DNA of 64,000 nt from Gordionus sp. m RMFG-2023 (Eukaryota > Nematomorpha > Gordioida > Chordodea > Parachordodidae): positions 30,233,366 to 30,297,365 of the forward strand of contig NC_088777.1 of the NCBI RefSeq assembly GCF_954871325.1, given 5' to 3'. Positions 55,866 through 64,000 of the stretch are shown piece by piece (the stretch's first letter is position 1; each line of letters opens with the position of its first letter). The notes below the pieces were generated by a model that ran no database searches, had not been told where the DNA came from, and worked only from the letters and a program-made list of their open reading frames with translations. The translations under genes and the position numbers were made by a program.

Positions 55866-58800
55866 ATGACCTTTTTTCTTCAGGCGGAAGAGTGAGACTA
55901 CTCTTTGTTTTTACCTGGCAACTATGCTGGAACGGATAGGCTACTGTTATCACGGTAAGCCGTTTCCAGCGGATCTATCGATCTTTATTTAGACTATCGT
56001 CCAAGAATTATAACAATAATTTTTGATATTTATATAACGAAAATGATATATTTATTCGAATGATTAATAGGTTTGTAGAGTAAAACCAAAAAGGGGGGTT
56101 TTATGATGGGGGAGGGGTGCGTTCCTCGAGGGTTGTATGTTCCTCGTAGGCAAGCATCTCCTCCGACGCTATCGTTTCATCTTCTAGAATGAGGTCTAAC
56201 GTTTTGTTGAACAATGATGTGTCGAAATCTCCTCCGATAGTGCTGAGGTCCACGACGTCGGGTAACGTTGCTTCTTCCTCGGCTCTAAAGGGGATGAACG
56301 CTCTAATCCACGGTAATCCTTGGTCGATTGGGGGTACACCTTCCACATCGATGTCATGAAGTACGTTGTGGGCTTGTTCGTCTAAAATCCATTCTCGGCT
56401 AGGTTGATCCGCTTGGTTTTCTTAGGAGGCAATCCATGTCAGATTCCTTGATAATTGGACATATTTAGCGAAACCAATCGGGAGCATAATTTTCGTCAGT
56501 AGTGTTTCACAGATCGGGGATCTGGATCCTCCTTTCTTAATTATCGTATACGCTACTTGGCTATCCGTGACGATCGATGGCATGTTACCATATTTGTTCA
56601 TACCGTATTTGCAGCCTACCCATATCGCGAGGAGCTCCTTTTGGTTGATATGGCTAGCAGAATACTCAGGTATCCCTAGAGAGAGTTTAGCCTCATCGAA
56701 GGTAAACGATGCCTTATCCTCAAAGCCCTCTCCTATTCCTAGGTGGGTATCTGAAGCGTCGACGTGAATTATTGTGTTAATCGGAAAGGTAAATGGGAAG
56801 GGTTTCATTAACGCAGTGATCGCGGCTACTTCTTTGGGGTAGGCTCTAATGTAGTCGATTGGGGACATATCCTCCGTGTCTAACATTGTATGATAATGAG
56901 GTGCAAATACTCTAGAGATCCCGTGATGGAATATGTATAATGATTTAGAATTCCGAGGACCTCGCTATGTCCTTTTCGAATGACATAGCTTGTAGGGTGT
57001 GCTTGTACAGTATCAGCTGACAGAAATGTAATCTTTTCTTATTCTCTGGGTCCACCGTGGCGGTTTTATTCTCAAAGTCCATGTCTATACCGAGCTAATT
57101 TTTCCCGTTGGGATGGTGACGGACTTGGTAAGGTTGACGGTGAGCCCCTAAGCTGTAGACATATCCAAAAATGCCATGGTATCTTCAAAAACTAGTCTCT
57201 CGTTGGCGTGGAATATAATGACGTCGTCCAAATATACTGAATAATTGGCTTGCTTGACTGATTTGCTGCAAAGATCGAGAACAATGTTCTGAAGGGCATA
57301 GAAAAACCCGCTCCCATAGGCAGGGTTTTATACCGATATTTATTGGACGATGTAGCGAATCCGAAGAATCTTCTTCTTGATTGCGTGAGGGGGATTGAGT
57401 AGAAGGCTGACTTGAGGTCTATTTTTGTGGCTTTCCTCGCGCTAGCTAACATAGGGGCTATCATGGGAATGGTCTTTAAACGGAAAGGGTATTCAATAAA
57501 ATTCCTCGATACGTTGGAGAAATCGGAGATTACCCTTAATGTACCGTCCTGTTTGGGTATTAAGAATAACTGCGAATAGAAGGCTGTGTCCGTTTGCTCT
57601 ATCACTCCCGCATTTAAGAGTTGGTCAATTATTGGTTGGTATCTGGCCGCCAACCAAATGAATCGATTTTTGAAGTAGCCTCCATGATCAGCAATGGCTT
57701 GGTTGTCAAACTTGGGGCAAAATCCTCTATGCGCTATCTTCCTGGTAAAATGAGATTGTAGGGAATGCGGTTTAAGGGCGACTGAGAGAGGTCCAGAATG
57801 GCTCTCCTTCATGTTCGAATTGCTCGGTGACGGGCAGATCTGTTGATGAAGTATCTGCATCTTCCGTGTCAATATCGTCTCCTTCCGCGGGCTCGAACAT
57901 CTGACGCTTAACATCTCGGATCCATTGACAGATGTGCTCCTTATCAAGGGCCGAAATCAGGTGTTCGCCCAGGGCGCCAGGGCCTCTGAGATCCCCAGTT
58001 GTTGCGCTGAGAAGGAAAGGGTGAGGATGAAGTCATTTATGGTTAAGCTTTGTTCCCCGTTTGACTCCGCCCTTGGGATTGACAGCGAAGAGCACTGGGT
58101 CATCGTCGTCGGTGGTTCTAGGTCTCTCTCTCTGGTTGCCGGCCCCTGCTTTCCTCCACCTCCGTAAGCAAGGGTTGCTCGAAAGGGCTGTGACTCCGGT
58201 GGGGCTCCTCCGACGAATCTGCATATCGAGTTTTGGGACTCATACTTGATTTTATCCCATCCCCAGGTTACGGACTTGGCATATATTTGGGATTTGGACG
58301 CAACTGCTCTAAAGTATTCCAGAGACGAGGTCATACTCATCTCTTTAACGTACGTTTTTAGGGCAGGGAATTTGAAAACATCCCTTCCTTTGAAGTTAGG
58401 CATGGACTCTGCTAAACAAATAGCGTTGAGGAAATGTTTTGCTGTTCTAATCAGTTTGCCTTTGTCGCTTTCAGCTTGGATGTTTAAAGTGCAGATTTCT
58501 TACTCGGTTAGAATGAATTCTGTCGAATCTTTAGTTAGGTCAACCGGAAGTTCAGGGGTGAGAAAAAAGGCTTTGAGGTCCCTACTGGTGGATGGCATGT
58601 TACCGGACGCAAAGGGGTTCTCCAAAGGTGTATTTCTCTTCTCCAACTGAGCGGGGGAAATAGATAGGCCACTAAGCTTTTTGTCTTCTGTTTCTTTCTG
58701 GGAATTAAAAAGCGCGATTAATTCTGCGATTTGCGAAGTAGTAGCATCGAGTTTAGTATTGATATTGGTGATATCGCTTTTAGCTTGTCCAAACTTGTCA

Positions 58801-58955
58801 TTCACTATAGTAGGGATTTCCTCAATATCCCCTTTTGATGCATTCTCCGCCATCTTTTTAGATCTGGTATTTGATACCCTTTTGCATAATTTTGTTTAAA
58901 ATTAAAATTTATCAATTAATTTAATTAGTAAAGGCGTCAAAAATAGGGTTCTCAT

Positions 58956-59058
58956 AAAACGAAGAGGTGTTCCGTTCCGCCGTAATACGCAAGGATAAAT
59001 TAGTTTAATTTTAAATAAAAATATAAAAAGTAAACAATTCAGCCTATTTATAGGCATA
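58956..59058 (+). repeat. Terminal direct repeat of the DIRS-like element, copy 2
   Basis: It has the same sequence as 55760-55865 with two small length differences. The tandem array at 59059-59320 begins directly after it. Confidence 0.88.
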
Positions 59059-59320
59059 GGCGCTCGGCTAGGAAATATCGCTCGGCTAACCATATAATAA
59101 ATTATTTATTACTAAATATCGCTCGGCTGAGAAATGTAGCTCGGCTAACCACATAACAAATCATTCATTACTAAATATTATTCGGCTAACCATAGAATAA
59201 AAAACTTATTACTAAATATCGCTAAGTTCGAAAATTTCGCTCGGCTAACCACATAATAAAATTTATTATTTAAATAAGCTCGGCTAATTATATAATAAAC
59301 TAGTTATTACTAAATAACAG
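59059..59320 (+). repeat. Tandem array, ~60-bp CTCGGCTAACC unit
   Basis: About five imperfect units of CTCGGCTAACCACATAATAA followed by TTTATTACTAAATATCG-like sequence. G+C bases are concentrated in the CTCGGCTAACC core. Confidence 0.85.
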
Positions 59321-59692
59321 GGCTATAAGTACACGTTTATTTATGTATTATATTTTCAATTATATTCCAGTGGGCTTTCACTTTCCTAATATTAATCGAG
59401 AATTCGATTTTATGAATAAAATAAGCTTTAGACTGGTTTAAAAATTATCTATTAGATATTTTAGCTTCAATAATTTTTATAAAATTAAACTTACTCATAA
59501 CTTTTTTTTTATTTATAGAAATAAAAAATAACAATCAATCCGCTAGATGGCGTCTTTTTATATTTAAAATTTTTATTATAATATTTTTGAATGTGTCTAA
59601 TAAATTTTGCCTTAAAGAAATGCTATAAAAATCGTGAATACCAATATTTCTAGAATATCGAATATATTTCGTCAATATATAACAGGGCTGTG

Positions 59693-60072
59693 AATCCTAC
59701 TACTAAAAAAATTGGTTCGGGTTTGGAGACCAGAATAATAATGACTTATAAAAATAGGTTAAAATAACAGAAACATTATTTTTTAAAAAAATATTATTTT
59801 AATTAGTATTGCCATAATTTATCATCATAGTTATAATATATATTATACAATATTTAAAAAATAATATTCTATTTCTATTTTAAAATTTTATTTAGGTGAA
59901 TTATCATAATATCTTCTAAAATATCGTCCGAAAATATAAATTTTAATGATGAGAATGATCGTTCAACACTAACTTAGTCAGGGATTCGAACCGAACCCGT
60001 ATTCGGAGAAGAAAAACCTGGTTATTGAAAAAATTTAAACCTGAACCCCGTTTATAAAATTCAAAACCCCTG
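59693..60072. mobile_element. hAT-type MITE related to 30113-30480
   Basis: The left end is CAGGGCTGTGAATCC and the right end AAAACCCCTG. Internal GGTTCGGGTTTGGAGACCAG and AATTAGTATTGCCATAATTT match the MITE at 30113. An internal CAGGGATTCGAACCGAACCC near 59982 looks like a second end, so the copy may be a composite. No clear target duplication. Confidence 0.6.
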
Positions 60073-60869
60073 TTATATTCGCGTAAATCATTTGAATATA
60101 AATTATATTTTTATATAATTAGTTAGTTTGTGAATATGTGATTGACGATTGTTAAGTATTAATTTGAATATGTAGTCTAAAAATTTATTTTTTTATGAAC
60201 TTTAATATACTTGTAATTTTTATTATTTTTGATGAATACTTGTAATTTTTTTTATTTTTTTATGAATTTTTAATGTACTTGTAATTTTTTTTGCATATTA
60301 AAAAAATGTATATAAATTTTAAAATAAAGGTCAGTAGTTTGGATTTATAATTTTAAAAAGAAACTTAGTGTTGTTGTGCAAAATTCAAGATATAAAATTT
60401 GGTTTAGTGAAAAATAGGAGCTGTAAGATTTACTAACAAAATTATTTATTGTTTTATATATTCTTTTCTATTAATACCTGGTTCCATTAAGTTTATTAAT
60501 GTCTCTCCCATAAGCCTTCGACAAATAGATTACAATTCAAATAAGGAATTGTAACAACCCAGAACAGAACCAGGGAATTTTATTTGAACCCTGGTTCCAT
60601 CGGGTTCAGTGTATTGTTTAATCATATATTAAATATTTATATAATCGTAAATACAAATATTAACAATTAAATTTTAATTTTAAACAACTTAATTCATTTA
60701 CGCCATTATTAATTTTTTTAAATTTATTCTCAAAGATTCCTATTGGAGTGTTAACAAATTTTAATAAGATGAAAAAAAAATGAGAAAAATTAACAAAAAA
60801 ATAGTGTTCGCAAAAAGTTTGAAATAAAATAAGAAGGAAAATAAAAAAGGTCAAAAATTTAATTGATTG
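60073..60869. other. AT-rich, nothing firmly recognised
   Basis: A GGTTCCATYGGGTTC-like patch near 60540-60610 resembles the GGTTCGG MITE ends. An open minus-strand frame at 60854-60660 shows no known domain. Confidence 0.35.
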
Positions 60870-60985
60870 ACACTTTTCCTTTTTTGATTGAACTTTTTCC
60901 TAAGCCTTTGGGATTTTCCTTCTTTCATCGGACCTTTCCCTTTAGATTGAAACTTTTCTTTTAAGATTGACACTTTTCTTTTTAT
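60870..60985 (+). repeat. CT-rich tandem repeat ACTTTTCCTTTTTTGATTGA
   Basis: Five or six imperfect ~20-bp units, the same unit as at 17870-18010. Confidence 0.65.
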
Positions 60986-61218
60986 ACCTGGTAAATAAAA
61001 ATGCTACTAAAAATGTCTAAGGGGTAAAGACAATAACTTATACTTTCATTGTGGCTCTTGTGGGAATGTTCAGATTCGAGATATTTGATGGCCCCTGCAA
61101 CGCTATACATTTTAGCCATTTTGTAAATCATATTGAAGTAATATGATTTTAGTGATGGATAATGTCCCATTTCATCATATAGAGATCGATAGAAAGGAGA
61201 GGGCATACAATAAAACAT
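60982..61218 (-). CDS. Unrecognised open frame, possible exon
   Basis: The frame reads MFYCMPSPFYRSLYDEMGHY then PSLKSYYFNMIYKMAKMYSV and AGAIKYLESEHSHKSHNES. Its composition is less biased than that of chance frames here. A possible splice donor (CAG before GTATAA) lies at 60987, and another (GAAA before GTATAAGT) lies upstream at about 61041. I do not recognise the family. It may be an exon of a host gene or of an unidentified transposon. No neighbouring exon was found. Confidence 0.3.
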   Translation of the reverse strand: MFYCMPSPFYRSLYDEMGHYPSLKSYYFNMIYKMAKMYSVAGAIKYLESEHSHKSHNESISYCLYPLDIFSSIFIYQV

Positions 61219-61784
61219 TTACCACCATACAGCCTACTGTTGTTAAAAGACTCAATTTAGCCGATTTTAATTTAATATTTTAGCTAATAATATTATGAAA
61301 GCCCCGAAATTTTGTTAATTCTCTGCCATCTATGAGATAATTTTTTAGGCTATCGTAATATTTTTTGGCTATAATACTAGATTAGGCGTTTTTAAAATCT
61401 AGCCATTTACAACACTAATACAGATCTTAACTTAATCCTATTAAAAATGTGTCGTTTCAATGGAAGGATTCTGTCAGATATCAAAATCCTAATAACGGAA
61501 ATTAATACGTTTTGAGCATGGAAAGAGAGGAAAATCAAAAATGCTTTTAGAAATATGAAGACCTAAATTCCAAAATGTTAGATGAGGGTAAATTATTGAC
61601 GATTAATAAAAATTTTCTTTACTATATACACATCTTAATAATCTAATATATATAATCTCCGTAATCAAGAAATGAACGTTTTCGTATAATCTTAATGTTA
61701 TTTTTTCTATCAACTTTCCTATCATCTTAATGTTAATAAATCGAAGGAGATTGTACCTTTAATGTTAAATTATTTATTTTTAAA

Positions 61785-61868
61785 AAAGGAAATATTTTTT
61801 TCAACGAGATTCGATCCCCAGACTCGTTACATAGGCACACGTTCTTTCAACTCAGCCTTCTATCTTAA
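61785..61868 (-). repeat. tRNA-like relic (possible SINE head)
   Basis: On the minus strand GGCTGAGTTGAAAGAACG resembles an A box. About 36 bases on, GGGGATCGAATCTCG resembles a B box (GGTTCGANTCC). The acceptor and T stems do not pair properly, so it is not a functional tRNA. No SINE body or tail was delimited. Confidence 0.45.
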
Positions 61869-61939
61869 ATTTTGTAATACAATTCTTCTTATATATGAAT
61901 ATTTTGATAAAGTAATTTAATTATATATTTTTTTTAATT

Positions 61940-62310
61940 GAAAGCTCCAGGCTTGGGAATAAAATTTCAAAATTATTATCGGTTTGCCAGGTTTGAGAAT
62001 TTTTTTTTAAATTATAATGGGTAGGGCTGGGCTTGGAAAATATTTTTATAAATTATATTGGACTGGGCTTGGGGAAAATTTTTCAAATTATTATCAGTTT
62101 GGAAGCTTGGGAATTATTTTATTATTAACTATGGATCAGACATTAACAAATTTTTTTTGCAGGCCTGGGCTCGGTCTGATCAAAAAAGCAAGGCCCATAT
62201 TTTATTCAAGTTCTCAACTACCAAAATTATTATGATCTTTGGTTGTAGTAATTTTTTCAAAATTATTATGACCTTGGACCTTGCTTGGTAATTTTTTCAA
62301 TATTAAATAT
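61940..62310. repeat. GGGCTTGGG / TTTTTCAAATTAT alternating repeat
   Basis: Blocks such as GGGCTGGGCTTGG and GGGCTTGGGG are separated by AAATTTTTCAAATTATTAT-like spacers, about 50-60 bp apart. The architecture is that of the GGGCCGGGC MITEs and of 12630-12800 with a different core. The overlapping open frames are compositional. Confidence 0.55.
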
Positions 62311-62313
62311 TAG

Positions 62314-64000
62314 CAGGCGCGTACGCAGGAATTTGGTCTGGAGGTGGGAGGTAATAAAATTTTTCAAGAAATATTTTTGTTTTTTAAAAATATCAAGCAT
62401 AAATTTATTAGGACTAATAACTATTTCTAAGACACAATTTTAAATTAATGTGAATTATAAAAAAATTATACGCAAAGAATCACTTAAATGACCAAAAATA
62501 GAAATTTGAATTTTTTGAGCCTTTACACAAAATGTTTCTTAGGAATAATTGCATTTTGTATGTTATATATTTCAATGTAAAATCCAATCTTTGTTGTGAT
62601 TAAGCTAATTTTCAATTATCTCATCCTTGCTTGTTGTCAAATGCTTATGAATATTCAAAAAATCCAAACCTTTCAATCTACTTTCAGATGTTGTACTTCT
62701 TGGTATGTTTTTCAGAGACCTGCAGGCCCGGCTCCCGGGCAGGACAGTATTTTAATTTTTTAAATATACCAGGGACGGGCCCGAAATTTTTTTAAAAAAA
62801 CACTCAAGCCGGGCCTGAATTATTTTTAAAAAAACATCCAATCCGGGCTGTATTTTTTAAAACAGCCTATATTTGAAATCGTTATTATAAGCTATTAAAA
62901 TACAAAAATCCGAACCGGGCCGGAATATTTTTTTAAAAAAACCCAGGCCGGGCCGTAAAAAATCTTTAAAAAAAATCCGGGCCGTGCCCTGCAAATGGTA
63001 CTTCTGCAGGCCTCTGTTATTCTTCAAAAGAGAAAGTTCTCTCATTAGTTTACTAATGGGAAGAGTTAATAAACCCTTTTAATACATTGGGAATTTAATC
63101 TAAAATGTATTTGAAATAATGCAGAACATCCATAGCATTTTTTGGGACTATATCAACCATAGTTAATCTTATAAACATAGTTTTTCAGCTAGTAAGGCAT
63201 CATAAGATACTTTAACATCTTCATAATAAAAATCTAACAAATATTTTTTTTTCTATCACTATCTGAAAAAGTTTGGGAAGGCTTTTGTGGAAGTAATATT
63301 TGCAGATTAGTAAGTGCTGCATGATGAATTAAAAATCATTTATTTGGGTTATAAATGTATCTGTATTTAAGATATACTCTTCTACTGATCCTATATTAAT
63401 GTTTTAACGATGAGCCTGTCTTGCTACAAGTCGAGGGAGACAAATATTAAACAAGTATAGCTCTGATTTTGACTCAACAATAAAATATAAAATTCTTCAT
63501 CAAATTAGCCCTAATTTCCTTGAGTTCTGATAAAATGCTCTCCGCTATTCTCATCTTCTTAATCAAGTCAATGTCATGTTTTTGAAAAATAATACTTAAA
63601 ATAGTTGTATAATTAAATAATACATTCTAATGAGAAATAAAATTTGGAATAAATATTGAATCCAATAATTTTCTTGCTTCTGAGGAAATATTTCTTTCAG
63701 GCCATTGTGATATTTCAGTAATAGCAAATAATTGGCTCTTCTAATTCTTAAAGCTGTTACTGCTTGATGGCAGAGACTCTATCTCGTTGGACAAGGTTGC
63801 AATTTTTTTTTCCCTGTTGGACAAGAAGTTTCAGAAATAATTATTATTTGACTAGAAATTTGAAAATGGTAGATAAATATTACGCCGGAAAACTTGAAAT
63901 CGAAATTAATTGATAAAATAACTTAGTAGATAAATGTGATAATAATTGTAATTAAATATATATTTAATATGAGAAACGAATAAATATTAAAAATTAATAT
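62314..64000 (-). mobile_element. hAT, second copy of the 26195-28232 family, runs off the window
   Basis: The end CAGGCGCGTACGCAGGAATT matches the right end of 26195-28232, inverted. The transposase relic runs on the minus strand from about 63830 to 62500, with FLTRI and LRST-region pieces on either side of the MITE at 62713-63016. Comparison with copy 1 predicts the other end a few hundred bases past 64000. Confidence 0.88.
62713..63016 (-). mobile_element. GGGCCGGGC-type MITE, copy 2, at the same site in the same hAT
   Basis: It is 304 bp with ends CAGAGACCTGCAGG and, inverted, CAGAGGCCTGCAGA. It has the same GGGCCGGG / TTTTTAAAAAAA alternation as 27511-27780 but more blocks. The flanking transposase bases are the same as around copy 1. 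Confidence 0.88.

Larger units (their letters stand above)
55760..59058 (-). mobile_element. DIRS-like retroelement fossil, GC-rich relative to its surroundings
   Basis: Parts on the minus strand, in order: a gag-like region (about 58853-57950), reverse transcriptase (about 57850-57150) with IDLKSAFYSIPL and RVISDFSN motifs, and RNase H (about 56890-56400) with HVDASDTHLG and an IKKGGSRSP block typical of the DIRS group. A short acidic tail follows. Near-identical ~105-bp direct repeats lie at both ends (55760-55865, 58956-59058). No tyrosine recombinase or integrase was recognised. It is broken, with several breaks, but the domains remain easy to read, suggesting modest age. The base composition is clearly richer in G+C than anything else in the window. 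Confidence 0.75.

Noticed and set aside
57925-58650. Plus-strand open frames over the DIRS-like element
   Set aside because: They are antisense shadows of the minus-strand retroelement frames, long because of the higher G+C content.
61785-61868. Functional tRNA gene
   Set aside because: A- and B-box-like sequences are present, but the T stem and acceptor stem do not pair; kept only as a tRNA-like relic.
62017-62291. Overlapping plus-strand frames of 72 and 77 codons
   Set aside because: They follow the GGGCTTGGG alternating repeat, with no domain and two frames open together.

Overview
The window looks like part of a large, very A+T-rich, repeat-packed animal nuclear genome. The evidence is one spliced host gene with canonical GT/AG introns, several spliced transposase genes, and dozens of nested transposons (hAT, MULE, Tc1/mariner-like, PIF/Harbinger-like, LTR and DIRS-like). 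The gene content would suit an arthropod, but the sequence alone does not fix the species.

The one convincing host gene is GID4, the substrate receptor of the GID/CTLH ubiquitin ligase, on the minus strand. I assembled five coding exons (38425-38276, 34621-34454, 34261-34160, 16537-16407, 16215-16152). Together they make an uninterrupted 204-residue protein with a stop at the family's usual end. Intron 3 is about 17.6 kb and carries most of the transposons between 16.5 and 34.2 kb.

Layout. 1-11.8 kb: an old Gypsy-type LTR element, interrupted by a smaller antisense LTR element (1461-3836) and by a hAT-in-hAT composite (5021-8825). 12.6-15.8 kb: hAT relics and a nearly complete hAT copy (13114-15519). 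16.15-38.4 kb: GID4 with intronic elements. These include a foldback MULE with a perfect 9-bp target duplication (19526-24137), a three-deep hAT nest (25320-28358), a hAT holding two MITEs (29073-31294) and a LINE fragment. 39.8-41.2 kb: a short hAT. 41.4-50.1 kb: a giant foldback MULE with 15-bp satellite ends, a 1.2-1.4 kb inner palindrome and a three-exon FLYWCH/DDE transposase. 50.1-55.6 kb: an inverted duplication, a non-coding LTR element, hAT pieces and an AT-simple tract. 55.8-59.3 kb: a strikingly GC-richer DIRS-like retroelement with a tandem array beside it. 59.7-64 kb: MITEs, a tRNA-like relic, an unrecognised ORF and a second copy of the MITE-carrying hAT.

The least ordinary feature is the pair of MULEs that both end in tandem-repeat foldback arms. 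Each uses a different short repeat, and one has a clean target-site duplication outside the arrays. Protein homology calls are from recognised motifs; no searches were run.
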